Shown piece by piece: positions 50,915 through 62,769 of a DNA stretch of 64,000 nucleotides (position 1 is the first letter of the stretch; each line of letters opens with the position of its first letter). The notes below the pieces were generated by a model that saw only the letters and a list, made by a program, of their open reading frames with translations, was not told the DNA's origin and searched no databases. Origin of the DNA: Tiliqua scincoides (taxonomy: Eukaryota; Chordata; Lepidosauria; Squamata; Scincidae); assembly GCF_035046505.1 (NCBI RefSeq), contig NC_089830.1, positions 10,220,315-10,284,314 of the forward strand, written 5' to 3'. Position numbers and translations under genes: made by a program.

Positions 50915-51630
50915 CCAGGCCAGAACCCAGCCAGCTCCTTCAAGCAAGCTCCCCAGAAGATCCTGTCCAACTCCTTGCCCTGACTCTGGATTCCTCCTTC
51001 TCCTAAATTTATCTAAACTACTCAGTCATGCACTGGAATGTTCATCAGAAGACTGGACGAGACTCTGGAACTTACAGAGACAGTACCTTTTTGGAATGGG
51101 AATAACTTCAGGTTGCTCTTCCAATATTTTATGTGAATCCCTATCCTTATGGAGCTTTCTTCTAGCCAACCCCTAATGTTCTGGAATCTTCTTTTGCCCA
51201 ATCTCTTCTCATCATTCCAGTTCCGCAAGATCCAGCTACACTCTAGATATGATCTTTGTCTCATCACGGTGGATACCTCATAGTCTGTGCAAAAATCTCT
51301 TTAGCAAAGCAGGGACTGTTGCCCTGGAACAAGCCTAAGAAATTCGGGGTGGTTTCTCGAAAGTCACACATGTACTCTGGCATAGCTCAGGAACCAACCC
51401 TTTTTCTGGCCTTATATGCTGGACTGTCCTTGTTCATAGTAATGGAAGGATGATTCAAACCTGCTACTCTGCACTGAGGAGGGTTTCAAAACAGCATATG
51501 CAAATGCAGCTATATAAGGTTGTGTGGTCAACTTGGACTTTGACCAAATAGTGTATTAATTGTCTCAATTTTAGTGCAGTGCTCCGGCTCTTTCCCTCTG
51601 AGCCAATTAAAATATATATGTATTTACCTT
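50915..51630 (+). other. Probable 3' UTR of the protease gene
   Basis: Unique-looking sequence without TE signatures runs from the stop codon to the candidate poly(A) signal. The exact end is inferred. Confidence 0.45.
51606..51611 (+). terminator. Candidate poly(A) signal ATTAAA
   Basis: ATTAAA about 690 bases after the stop codon, followed within about 20-40 bases by a GT/T-rich stretch (ccttgtggtttttgtctctc). No AATAAA was seen between the stop and here. Confidence 0.45.
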
Positions 51631-51846
51631 GTGGTTTTTGTCTCTCTTCTTACCTGCTTAGGGGAATGGTCAGCTGTGATTGGAGCATCCCCAAATCCAT
51701 TTGACCTTTCCATTGCATTTAGCTTGTCCCAAGACTGTGATGGATGGGAGGGGGGCAGGTGAAAGGTTCCATCCTGAAATCAGCACTAGCATCTCTTGCC
51801 ATGAGAGAGCAAAACAAGTGGGCATCTGTGCTGTCCTATGGAATTG

Positions 51847-52515
51847 CTTTCACTCTATCCATCCCCCTGCACAATTTTGTATGTCTCAGTCATGTCCCCC
51901 TTCAGGCACCACTTTTCTAGACTGAAGAGCCCCAAACACTGTAGCCTTTCCTCGTAAGGGAGGTGCCCCAGCCCAGAGCAATTTTGGTTGCTCTGTTCTG
52001 CACTTTTTCCATTTCCACCATATCCTTTTTGAGATGTGGTGACCAGAACTGGACTCAATACTCCAGACATGACCTTATCATTGATTTGTACAATGGCATT
52101 ATTACATTAGCCGTCTTATTCTCAAAATCTTTTCTAATAATCCCAAGCATTGAATTAGCCTTCTTCACCGCAGCCACACATTGGGTCAACACCATCAAGC
52201 TGTCCACCAGCACCCCAAAATCTCTCTCCTGATCTGTTACAGACAGCTCAGAACCCATTAGCCTGTATGTAATGCTTTGATTCTATGCCCCAATGTACAT
52301 GACTTTACATTTTCTTACATTGAAACGCACCTGCCATTTTGCTGCTCATCTCCCACTTTGAAGAGCTCCTTCTGGAGCTCTTCACAATCTCTCAACTCAG
52401 AAAAGTTTGGTGTCATCCACAAACTTGGCCACCTCGCTGCTCAACCCTGTCTCCAGGTCTTGTATGAACAGGTTGAAAAGCACCGGCCCCAGGACAGATC
52501 CTTGGAGCACACCTC
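51847..52515 (-). mobile_element. L3/CR1-like LINE, RT and thumb region
   Basis: The minus strand encodes fragments such as [40 protein letters not shown] and KWCLKGDMTETYKIVQG, collinear with 22450-23090. Several frame breaks. The stretch 52516-53028 is unassigned. Confidence 0.9.
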
Positions 52516-53028
52516 ACCGCACCACACACACACTCTCCATTGTGAAGAGTTCAGGGCTTGCTAACAGTGACCTAATAGGAGAAGGTCCCAGCACACCATC
52601 CTGAAGGATACCAGTTCCAATGCTAAGTAAATAAAGAAATGTTTATCTGCCCCAAAAGGGGCAAAAACTAAAAAAGACATAGAAGAGAAACCAGAAACAC
52701 ACAAAAAGGGCTGTGCTGGGGGAAGAAGGACAGTTACTCTGCCAAATATAAGTGGAGCAGCATTTTTCTCAAAGTGCCTCTGCCCATTTATCAGGGGTAA
52801 CAAATCATCAGTCAGAGCACTGAGGAACGTGCTAGGAAAGAAATGTGTTCTGGAGTTGGAAAGAGTGACACTGATGACACAGACAGATTAAACCAAAAAC
52901 CCTGCCATACATCCACATGCCCCCACAATCAAACCACCCCACCAACCCAGGAACAGGGACACCCCTTCCTTGAAATAACTGAGAATGCAGCAAATATACA
53001 CACCAACAGAGCAGAGCAGGTCTAACTG

Positions 53029-53136
53029 ACTTCTAGTTAGATTGGAGGACAGGGTTGCTCTGGGCAGTCTTGTCTGTTGCCCAGCATCCCAGAGTGCCCA
53101 GAGTGTCCCTCTCCTCCAATCTAACTAGGAGTCATG
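53029..53136. repeat. Hairpin, ~22-bp arms
   Basis: 'ttctagttagattggagga' and 'tcctccaatctaactag' are inverted around an 80-base loop. MITE-like but unassigned. The stretch 53137-54124 holds no recognised feature. Confidence 0.5.
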
Positions 53137-54124
53137 CAGCCAGGCGGTGGAATGGTAAGCTCTGCTCATGGAGCAGAAAGGTTATTCCAAACCCCAGATC
53201 CGGCCCCCGGGCTGGGGTTTGGAAGGCCCTGCTTTAAATGTACTGGTTCTGAACCCTAGTTTTGATAAATAGGACTCATGGTGCTATTGGTGAATCTCTT
53301 GGCATTGCTCTGCTCATTTGGGACCTGGAGATGTTCCATGCCATGGTATGGTGAAAGAAGCAAGGAAGTGTGAAAGAAAGGCAGAAGCCAGCCAAAGTGT
53401 GTGTGTCATCGAACCACCTGTGTGATGCCTGAAATTCCCCACAGAATCCCCACTGACCTGTTTTTTCAGGCCCACTGATTCTCACTTAGCTGTGCAATCC
53501 AGGGTGTGCGGCACCATGAAACATTTAGTCACAGTTATCGCAGGTGAGGAACTATTTTGTCCTGCATTCTGCAGATTCATGGGAACCTGTGCTCCAGGCA
53601 AGGGAGGAGAGATTGCATAAAACCTTGGAAACGTCCAAGTGGGAGGTGACATGTCTTCTGGGATCAGCCCTTTTAATGTTGCCTGCTCCGGCAGGCAGGG
53701 ACACTGGGCAGCAGGAAAAATGCTGGTCTGGCACAAGAGGATCCCTAGCAAGCTTGCAACCTCTTCTCATCCCAGAAAATCCAGACACAGCCTCTTTCAG
53801 AGCTAGGGTGCTGCTGTGTTGCTAAGATGCATCAGCTGGCAGGGAGTGTAAATAAGTCCAGGAAGTAGAAATGTGACATCCTTTGTTTTACTGCCATAGA
53901 GCTGCACTGGCTCACCGCATTATTGTGCTTGTGGTGGATTAGCTAGTGAAAGTGCAGGAGCATCATGGGAGGACCAAACTCTCCACCATGAGCCATGCCA
54001 ACTGCATGCTAAATCAGCCAGCCTGAATTATCCCGCTGTTGATTATCTTGACAGATCATCACGGTCCAGTACTGAGGTGGCCCAAGCTGATCCTCCCCTC
54101 AAAATTCAGCCACCACATGTCACA

Positions 54125-54345
54125 TTTTTTTTTTATATACCACCCATCCTCCAAGGAGTTCCTTCCTCCTTCTGTCCTCACAACAGCCCTGTGAAGTGCG
54201 TGAGGCTGAGACTGCCTGATCCAAGGTCACCCAGGAAGTTTCATGGCTGAGCGGGAATTTCAACCTGGATCTTCCAGGTCTAAGTCCACCTTTTGAACAA
54301 CTATACTATCTTGGCTCTTTATTAAATGCACTGGGGTGTGCAAGC
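54125..54345 (-). mobile_element. tRNA-derived SINE (same family as 18130-18362)
   Basis: The minus strand shows 'cctggaagatccaggttgaa' (B-box), 'gaccttggatcaggcag', 'cagggctgttgtgagga' and an A-rich tail at the low-coordinate end. The stretch 54346-55550 is unassigned. Confidence 0.75.
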
Positions 54346-55550
54346 CAACGCTATCACCAGAGGCATCCTTAGAAGAGTGCAGACAAGGTGAGGGCCTGGG
54401 TTAATTATGGCCATATATTGGTCATGACAGTGTGAGGCCAAGGGAGGCGGCCCCAATTGCCCTACCCAAGGATGGCTCTGACTGCCACCCATGGTCTTCC
54501 TTCATGTGTCCATTGCTGTAATATGGAGGCTTGCTGCAATTGTGGAGGCTCCTAGGAGCAGAACCTGTGCGTTCACAGCATCCTGCCCTCCTGGCTCCTT
54601 TACAAGGAGCAGCAGAGAAGAAAAAGCAGTGGAGAAGACAGCCTTTTCTTGGTTACAGTGGTGGCTGCTTTCTCCAATATCAGCAGAGGAGAAGTTAGAC
54701 CCACCCCCATCCTCTTCTCACTCAGTCTCCAAGGCGAGCGTGCAAGAAGATAATGGGGCAGTGACCAGGTAAAGTGGCTGGACAGATGGTGGACTAGGGG
54801 ATGTGGTGGGTAACAAGGAATGGGGGGAACTTCTGGACTGCTTGCCACCTCCCCCAGCTTGCCACTCAATGCAAGCACTTCAGCAGGGGTTGCCCCTACA
54901 ACCAAAGACACCACATGTCTTCTTGGTAGGCTGGGGGATGGCTGGATGTTCAGAGGGGAACTGGCAGGGCCTGGCACCAGGGGTGGTATTCCGAAACTAG
55001 ATCTGGAGGATCTCTAGGGTCTCTGGAATCAGTGACTGGAGCTGGAGAAGCTGGTGGAGGCTGAAGCATAGCAGATAGTAGGCACTGCTTTATTGACCAA
55101 GCAAAGGCAGAAGGCCTTCTCCTAGTGGTTGTGTCAGCTCTGGCCAATCCAGAGACCATCATGCCTGCCAATTCCAGAGGCCATTATTGCACACCTCTGT
55201 TCCCATCTGTGCCTGCAAAGGGTTCTGAACAGACACAAGCCTAGCCTTAGATGAGATGATCCAGGTTCTGTAGAGCCCTTAACCGAAACCCCCTGACTCG
55301 TGCTTACATAGGAATCTGGAACAATATGCCATAAAATGACTGCCATGCATTATATTGGCAGGTCCAGACTATGCTGACGCCACACGAGTGAATTTGCAGC
55401 ACAGGTGAATATTGAACAGAAACACCCTGGAGCGCAATCCATAGGCTTCAGCTGGAGCCAATCCTTGGAAGCAGACATGGCTCAAAAGCCATGCATGATT
55501 AGAATGAAACCAATGGTTTCGGTAGCTGAGTCGGGCTTCATTTCCTAGGC

Positions 55551-55830
55551 AGGGCTGGCCCATGTATGAGGCTTATTGAGGTAGTTGCCTTAGGGCAGTA
55601 CACTGACAGTGGGGGGGGGGGGAGAGACACTTCTGTATGTCCACGCACCTCCACTGCTCCTCTTCTCCCCCCACGCCCTGGATTGGAAAAGGAAGAGCAA
55701 CAGAGATTATCTTGCCCACTGCCCTCCTCTCCTCCACCTCTCCTTCCTTCAGTCCAGAAAACAGGAGAAGCTTAGGCTGGAATGGGAGGAGGACAGTAGG
55801 ATGGAGTGGATCCAGTGCCAATGATGCAGG
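55551..55830. repeat. MITE of the 'agggcyggccca' family, partial
   Basis: Starts 'gcagggctggcccatgtatg'. The CT-rich interior with 'ctggattggaaaaggaagag' is shared with 14749-15003 and 62280-62545. Confidence 0.5.
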
Positions 55831-56118
55831 TTGGATCCTATCCCCTCTGTTTCAAACCTGCCCACCCCTTTCTTGTCCTCAGACCTGCGCCAGCTATAGA
55901 GTATAAGTGCTGGAGTGGGAGGCTTACAGAGGGGTAAAGAGAAATCATTCCCTTTCCCCTCTGAGGTCTCCCAATCTACTCCCCCGCTGGATACAGCACA
56001 TGTCAGATTGCACTGGTGGGGGGAAGGATAGGGCTGGGCTCTTAGTTCCCTTTTTGTCTTTCTTAATGAATTTTTTTTAAAAAATTTTTACTAATTACTT
56101 GCCTCCTGTTCCTTTCAG

Positions 56119-56181
56119 AACAGAGTTTGGAGTTATTGCCTCTGACTTCCTGACAGACCCTTGGGGTGAACACTACAAAAT
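56119..56181 (+). other. Isolated exon-like segment (63 bp)
   Basis: A strong acceptor (tactaattacttgcctcctg then ttcctttcag) and a consensus donor (AAAAT|gtaagt) bracket 63 bases. One frame is open (TEFGVIASDFLTDPWGEHYK), phase 2 in and out. I do not recognise the peptide and found no partner exons, so this may be chance. Confidence 0.2.
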
Positions 56182-56547
56182 GTAAGTGGGGGGCTAGTTG
56201 GGCCAGTCAGTCTCTGGGGTTGGTCAGCTCCAGGTCACTCCTACAGTAAGTGGTTCCTGGGCTGAGGGAGTCCAGTAATTGGGCTTCCCCCAGATGGGAG
56301 GTAGGGTGAGAAAGGACACCCCCCCCTTTCAGGGGTTTTTTTTCTTCCTGGTAGCAGCAGCTATTCCCCCCCCCCTTTTTTTGTTGGGAGGTTCTGTCAG
56401 CCACACAGACTGTGTGCCTTGCTTCTTTCCTGCATGGTGGGCTGTGGTGGCTTCATCCAAATCACCACAGTTGTGCATGAATATTTAACCCATTTCTGCC
56501 CAGCCCACAGGTGTTCACATTTGATCCCTGTTGTGTATATGAAACGT

Positions 56548-56925
56548 GGCATATGGTTTGCCACGTGGTATATGTATGTGGTAGACCACAGCTGCGATAC
56601 AAGGACATCTGCAAGAGGAATCTGAAGGCCTTAGGAGTGGACCCCGACAGGTGGGAAAACCTGGCCTCTGAGCGGCCCGCTTGGAGGCAGGCTGTGCAGC
56701 ATGGCCTCTCCCAGTTTGAAGAGACACTTGGCCAATAGACTGAGGCTAAGAGGCAAGGAAGGAAGGCCCACAGCCAGGGAGACAGACCAGAGACAGACTG
56801 CACTTGCTCCCAGTGTGGAAGGGATTGTCACTCCCGAATCGGCCTTTTCAGCCACACTAGACGCTGTTCCAGAACCACCTTTCAGAGCGCGATACCAGAG
56901 TCTTTCAAGACTGAAGGTTGCCAAC
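56548..56925 (+). mobile_element. 5'-truncated LINE with zinc-finger ORF end, copy 2
   Basis: Encodes [40 protein letters not shown] and, after a frame break, [20 protein letters not shown]. The 3' tail is 'agtctttcaagactgaaggt' then 'tgccaac'. Target duplication 'atatgaaacgt' at 56537-56547 and 56926-56936. Same family as 13567-14365. Confidence 0.85.
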
Positions 56926-57402
56926 ATATGAAACGTTGGGCAGAAATCATTTATTAAGGTAGTGATACCAAGAGTGGTGTTTGTGAGAGATCAGGGTTTA
57001 ACTCAAAAGAGTGGGATTTCTCCCAACCCTGCCTTCTCTGTGTGACCCCAAAATTGTCACACTGTCTCCCTAAAAAAGTTCACTCCTTTCTAGCTAGCTT
57101 TTGAGGCAAAGCAGCCTTCTTGAGGAGGGTTCTACAGTTGTTCTGGTTAGTTTTTATTATTTTTTTCTAAAATGATAACACAGGCCAACACCCATTTTGC
57201 TTCCTTAAACGTTACACCAATTCATGGGTATATTTGGGGTGCTGATTCCAAAAATGGCATCCGTTTTGCCCTATCATGTCTAGTTTTGGAGGCATGGCAT
57301 AGCCTCTTCAGTGAATGGTTCAAGCAGCTTCCTTATGAGGAAGCCATGGTGTAGGCTTCCTCATGAGGAAGCTGCTTGAACCATTCACTAATGAGGCTAT
57401 AC

Positions 57403-58657
57403 TAGTGAAGGCAAACCTTTTAGAGACCGAGTGCCCAAACTGCAACCCAAAACCCACTTATTTATCGCAAAGTGCCAACACGGCAATTTAACCTGAATAC
57501 TGAGGTTTTAGTTTAGAAAAACAACTCATACATTAACATCTTTTACTTACTATTACTTGTAACCTGTAATGAACTTTTCCTTTAGAAATTTGTCCAATCC
57601 GTTCTTAAAGGCATCTAGGCAAGTTGTCATCACTGCTTCCTGTGGCAAAGAGTTCCACAGACTACATGCTGGGTAAAGAAATATTAGCAGGGAGGGGGTG
57701 GCTACAAGACCTTGCCACTGCTCATTTTCTCAAACAAGAAAATTTTTTTTTAAAAAGCCCCACCCACAGAAGTGGGCTCCAAGGCTGCAATGCCAGCCAC
57801 TGTTTCCTAGGAGTAAGCCTCATCGACTCTAATGGGGTTTACTGCTGAGTAGACACGCACAGGAGCAGGCTCCAAGGCTGCAATCCTAGCCACTCTTTCC
57901 TAGGAGTAAGCCTCATCGACTCTAATGGGGCTTACTTCTGGGTAGACATACACAGGAGTGGGCTCCAAGGCTGCAATGCCAGCCACTCTTTCTTGGGAGT
58001 AAGCCTTATCCACTGTAATGGGGCTTACTTCTGAGTAGACATGCACAGCAGCAGGCTCCAAGGCTGCAATCCTAGCCACGATTTCCGGGGAGCAAACCCC
58101 ATTGACTATAATGGGACTGACTCCCAAGTAGACATGCATAGGATTGGGCTCTTAAACTAGGAGCAACCCCCCCCCCCTTTTGACTACGGCTGCAATCCTA
58201 CCCTCACTTTCCTGGGAGTAAGCCCTACTGACTATGATGGACTGACTCCTGAGTAGACATGCAAAGGATTGGGCTCTCAGGCTGCAATCCTAGCCTGGGG
58301 AGCAAACCCCAATGACTTTAATGAGACTTACTTCAGGACCAGCACCATGTGCAGGAGCCAGCTGCCTGCCTTACCCCAGACAGGGGAGGGAGGAAGCGCT
58401 CCCATTGGGCTGCTAGGCAGAGGGCTTTTCAGCCTTCCTCCTCCCCCCCCCCCCGGCCTGGCTAGATGGGGTGTCTTGGGAGCCTTGGCTACTGCCAAGC
58501 AGGAGGAGGCTGGCTTTGTGCCTGCGCCGGCTCCTCAGGCAGACGCGCCTCAGCTGCTGGCGCCTCCTGGGGTGGCGATCCTAGAGGCTCCCGCCTGGCC
58601 GCTGGGGCAATTCTGCGTGCCCTCTCTGGCACGCGTGCCATAGGTTTGCCACCACTG
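57403..58657. mobile_element. hAT element, 1255 bp, with 8-bp target duplication
   Basis: Ends 'tagtgaaggcaaacctttta' and 'ccataggtttgccaccactg' are inverted. Flanks 'ggctatac' at 57395-57402 and 58658-58665. The interior holds an L3 fragment (57555-57690, minus), the tandem array 57771-58335, and a GC-rich right part with 'ggcacgcgtgcca'. Confidence 0.88.
57771..58335. repeat. Tandem array of six ~94-bp MITE-derived units
   Basis: Units with 'ggctgcaatcctagccactc', 'ggagtaagcctcatcgactc', 'taatggggcttacttctg' and 'gtagacatgcacagga' repeat head to tail. Each unit is a copy of the palindromic MITE that occurs singly elsewhere. Confidence 0.9.
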
Positions 58658-58957
58658 GGCTATACTATATCTCCAAAACTAGACGTGATAGGGCAAAACG
58701 GGGTGCCATTTTTAGAATTGGCACTCCAAATTCATATCAAACCACCATAAAGTTTGGGAAAAACGTTTCTGACCCTCAATTTTGTAGAGCTGTGTAATTG
58801 AATGCTACACCTGCTCTTAGCTGAACTTGCAAATGTTCTTTATTCCTTTAGATATAAAGATAGATGTGTTAATTTCCAGTGTTGCCCTTTTGAAAACTAT
58901 ATTCTGTATACTGCCTGATATATTTTAAAGGGAAGGACAGATTATATAAATCATACA

Positions 58958-58983
58958 CATACATACATACATACATACATACT
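58958..58983. repeat. (CATA)n microsatellite
   Basis: Six to seven tandem 'cata' units. The stretch 58984-59468 is unassigned. Confidence 0.9.
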
Positions 58984-59468
58984 TAACAATTACATCAGGA
59001 TTAACCTCAGTGAAAGCAGCAGTTGACATTTTACATGTCATTATTTCCTTCTTCCCCATCCACCTAGTGCGTTTTAATGATGGGAGGGGAAGAAAAAAGA
59101 GGATATCATCAAGTCACATCATATCTTTGCTCCTTGAAACCATGCCCACTGTCCACAGACATAACTCTGTGGCTAGGTGTGCCCTACAGACAGCCTGAGA
59201 ATGGGAAGGCAAAAACTAAGTAAGTTTCAGGTGCCTTGTGGTGTTACATAACTGGATGTAACCTATGCACAGGCAAAGCTCATCCCATTATGAAATGACC
59301 AGGAAAGAAAGTGACAAGGGTTTCCACTTGGTTTGATCCGCCTCTTTCAAAGAGAGAACCACTTGTGCACTGTCTACAGGCTGACCTGAGAATTGCATGC
59401 TAAAGGAATGGGGGCTGGGTGGGGGGCAGAACTAGTTTAGAACAAAGGGTTTAGAACAGGCAAGAGCC

Positions 59469-59834
59469 CAGAGTGACCAGGCATCCTTTTTCTTCAGGAC
59501 ATATCCTCTTTTTTAGCCTCAAGTCCTGGAAAAGAACTTAAATGTCCTCCTTTTCCCTGTGAGCAGGCAGTCCAGAGCCTACTTGTAAATAATAAATTAT
59601 ATGTAAATTATAATATAGATTATATGTTATCTATATTACATAAATTATATGTAAATATAATCTACATTACATAATATAAATTATAAGTAATATAGTTTTA
59701 AATTTAATAAGTAATATAGTGTTGAAATTAACCACATGAAATCAATATATGAGTGCTTTTAGCTTTTATTTTGTCATGACCTACATTTTGGGATGCCTTG
59801 TCCTCTTTTGTGGTTATCACATCTGGTCACCCTG
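59469..59834. mobile_element. hAT MITE, 366 bp, with 8-bp target duplication and AT-rich core
   Basis: Ends 'cagagtgaccaggcatcctt' and 'cacatctggtcaccctg' are inverted. Flanks 'caagagcc' at 59461-59468 and 59835-59842. Contains the AT-rich repeat at 59584-59720. Confidence 0.9.
59584..59720. repeat. AT-rich simple repeat inside the hAT MITE
   Basis: Repeated 'aaattatatgtaaattataa' variants with local palindromes. Confidence 0.75.
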
Positions 59835-59941
59835 CAAGAGCCTGTAGGTCAGGGTTGACTACTTTCTTCCGCATAGCTGCCAGACATTGGGTTCATCAAG
59901 AATACACGAGCCTGCACAAACCTCCTGATTAAGCCGTAGAA

Positions 59942-60283
59942 CATTGTTTCTCAATGTTTGTCCTTCACTTCACATGGTCCACCTATTGAAAGTACTACTG
60001 GAAGTAACTGGCGATGATATTATCACCAGTCACTTCCAGGTTGGGAGGCTAAATGCAATACAACAAATACCAGTAAGAGGCTCACGGAACGGGAGGACTT
60101 TTTTGAGTGCGGAAAAGAATGCTTTGGAGCTCTGCCTGATGAGCTAAGCCTCCTACCACTGTTTGTTGTGTTGTGTTCCTGCTCTTGCTGCTGGGCAGCA
60201 GGTGTCCAGGGGTCCTGTGAGTACCACCAGACACCAACTCAAGTGCTACTGGTGGTACCCATACCACTGGTTGAGAAACACTG
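59942..60283. mobile_element. hAT MITE, 342 bp, with near-perfect target duplication
   Basis: Ends 'cattgtttctcaatgtttgt' and 'actggttgagaaacactg' are inverted. Flanks 'ccgtagaa' (59934-59941) and 'ccatagaa' (60284-60291) agree at 7 of 8. The stretch 60284-60977 is unassigned. Confidence 0.8.
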
Positions 60284-60977
60284 CCATAGAACAAATCAAA
60301 AAGAGACGGGCACGCTGCAGAGAGACGCAAGCCCAGACAGAGATTGATGCTCAAAGAAGGCCTTTGCCATTGGTCTGCTTACACTGTGAGAGTTGCAGCG
60401 ATAGAAGTACAGACTGGAATTCTTTCTTAGGACAACTGCAGGCTGGGTGGATATATTTTTTTGGAAGTATGGGCCAGATGATTTTGAGTGACTGAGTGAC
60501 AGGTCGAATGTGGCCTGCAGGCCATTGACTGCCTACCCTTGCTGTTGGAGTCAACAACCTGTTCTTTGCTCAATGCTTCCAAAAAAGGCACAGATGGTGT
60601 TTCAGTGCAGAACTGGGGGGTGGGGATATCTGGAGACAAGCATGCAGAATACTTGCTGGTATTCACGAAAGGAACAAATAGCCTTGGCACATAGACCGCG
60701 CCAGTGGGATAAGAAGGATGCAAATATCTTCCTGACAAGCAGTTTGTCTTGGTTACTCCATTGCTGGACCTGTTCTTAAGTAATACTGAGTATGGCTGCA
60801 CTGTTGTGTAAGAAGACCAGATTGCAGAGTTAGATATACCAAGTCCAGTATCCTTGGCAAGGAATAAGAAGTACAGGGTGGGACCCAGAAATTGACCAGT
60901 GTTTCTCTGGTGGATTATACTCTACTTACCACCAATACTGTGATAGATTTGACTATATGTATAGAATATGAGTAGTC

Positions 60978-61112
60978 AGGGACAGACTGGCCTGAGGTTG
61001 ACTGAGGCAGCCTCTTCAAGCCACAGGTGACTCTCCACCCATTCCACCACCTGGACTGGAGAAGGAAGAGGGGAATGAGGCAGAAGAGGAAGCGTCTCCA
61101 ACGCCCTAGCCT
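60978..61112. repeat. MITE fragment of the 'agggcyggccca' family
   Basis: 'cagggacagactggcctgag' then 'tgactgaggcagcctcttca', and interior 'ggactggagaaggaagaggg'. Confidence 0.4.
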
Positions 61113-61275
61113 AGTGGTTCTCAAACTTTTTAGCACTGGGGCCCACTTTTTAAAGTGACAATCTGTCAGGACCCACTAGAAGTGATGTCATTAACTTGGA
61201 GGTGATTTCATGACCGAAAGTGACATCATCAAGCAGGAAAATTTTTAACAACCCCCACATAACAAAATCGAATCA
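61111..61275. mobile_element. hAT fragment, 'cagtggttctcaaac' family, left half
   Basis: 'agtggttctcaaacttttta' then 'gcactggggcccacttttta' and 'gaaagtgacatcatcaagca'. The right end is not present. Confidence 0.7.
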
Positions 61276-61580
61276 AGCAGGGGCTGACTTACCCTGGGGC
61301 AATGGTCTGAGATGCCGCCCCCTGCATATGTGAAGCTGTTCCCCCTGCCTTTCTAGCGCAATAGAGTCTCGCGCAAACTTCAGACCCACTGGGGAAGTGT
61401 TCTGACGCTTCCCTGTAGTCTTAAACAGCACTTCCCGAGCAAACTGCCTCCATTTTGTTCCCACCCCCTGGAACGGCTCCGAAGGGGAAGGAGAGGAGCT
61501 GTTTGCACACCATGGTGGGGCTCCCTGCAAAACTTAGTGCTTTGCACCCTCTCTAGCTATACCACAGCATGTAAATACAC

Positions 61581-61655
61581 GCTCAGAGCGTGTATTAAAG
61601 ACTATGGTATTCAGAGCGCGATACCATAGTCTTTCGAGACTGAAGGTTGCCAACA
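61581..61655 (+). mobile_element. 75-bp LINE/SINE tail insertion with 5' inversion and 12-bp target duplication
   Basis: The 3' half 'gcgcgataccatagtctttc' then 'gagactgaaggttgccaac' is the LINE tail. The 5' half 'aaagactatggtat' is the inverse of part of it. 'atgtaaatacac' occurs at 61569-61580 and 61656-61667. The 'ttcagagcgcgat' piece shows it came from the LINE and not the SINE. The stretch 61668-62279 is unassigned. Confidence 0.88.
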
Positions 61656-62279
61656 ATGTAAATACACATACCTACCAAGTATAAATATTTGTGCATCGGA
61701 TGAAGTGGCCTGTAGCCCACAAAAGTTTCTACTTCAATAAATTGGAAATTGCCCACTAGAGTCATTTTTTGTAAAACAGGTTCTTTTTCTCCTTTCAAGG
61801 CCCTCGATGTATAGGCTGGTATTGTCAGGGGAACTAGCAATCATATTTGTGGTTTGGTTTTCAAGGCTGCTGGAGATCAGCCAAGGGCTGCATAAAGCAT
61901 GAGCCATTATGTGCTGAGAAGAACAAGTAAGCCTGTAATTTGCTGAAGCTCCTGGAGGTTAACCCTCCGTTTCCAAGGGTAAGAATTAAATCAGCCGGCT
62001 CAAAAATTGCTTGAATGGGGTACTGCTACCACCTGCTGGCATAACCAAGGTAAAGCACACACAGAGCCTCACATGAAGAATGAAATGGGTAGGGTTTTGC
62101 TGAAAGACTTCGTTTGCTAATGAAAGTCAAATTGAATAAAATATATATCTTTTAAAAAATCACTATTGTTAGATGTTCTGACTAGGGCTTGAACCAGAGG
62201 AATATTAGCTCCATAGGAGAAACCACCCTAAGGCAGAAGCATAGATGATGGAGACATATGCCAGTGGTGTAGAAATAAA

Positions 62280-62545
62280 CTGGCCCAAGACCTCCTGGCA
62301 CCTAGGGCAGTGTTCTAAATGCTGCCCCTCTTACCCAATGATGTGCCCACCTCTGTTTCCCCCACTCTGCAATGTCCTAGCTCAGCAATCTCCTTCCTTC
62401 CACTGTTCCTCCCCCTCTCTGTTCCCCTCTTCCTTTCCCAATCCAAGGACTGGCAGGAGAAGCAGGAGCAGTGGTGGCAAGTGGGCAGGCAGAGATGGGT
62501 ACCCCTACCAATCTGTTTCAGTTGGCCTCCTGCATGGGACAGCCC
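62280..62545. mobile_element. MITE of the 'agggcyggccca' family
   Basis: Left 'ctggcccaagacctcctggc', right 'cctgcatgggacagccctgc'. A C-run follows at about 62575-62586. Confidence 0.65.
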
Positions 62546-62769
62546 TGCCCCCCCCAAGAACACAATCCAAGCTGCCCCCCCCCCCCAAGCTGAGCAATCC
62601 AAGGGAAACCTGGACAGGCTTAAGCCTCACTGGAACTTAGGGGATCCCTTAGGGGATAAAACACTACTGCAGGCTGAAGAATGTTTGGCTATGCAGACCT
62701 GTGTGTGAGTACCCTTACCCAGAAGCAAATATGACAACAACGATGGTGAGCAGTCTGGAAAGCAAACCC

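Larger units (their letters stand above)
57180..58800. repeat. Unclassified palindromic repeat, split by an hAT
   Basis: 'cacaggccaacacccatttt' through 'aatgaggctatac' (57180-57402), resuming at about 58666 'tatatctccaaaactagacg' and ending 'gaccctcaattttgtagagc' near 58790. The same family as 42944-43302. Confidence 0.75.

Noticed and set aside
53514-53541. First coding exon of a second secreted protein (MKHLVTVIA, donor gtgagg)
   Set aside because: Only nine codons, weakly hydrophobic, no promoter recognised, and its phase does not fit the next exon-like segment.
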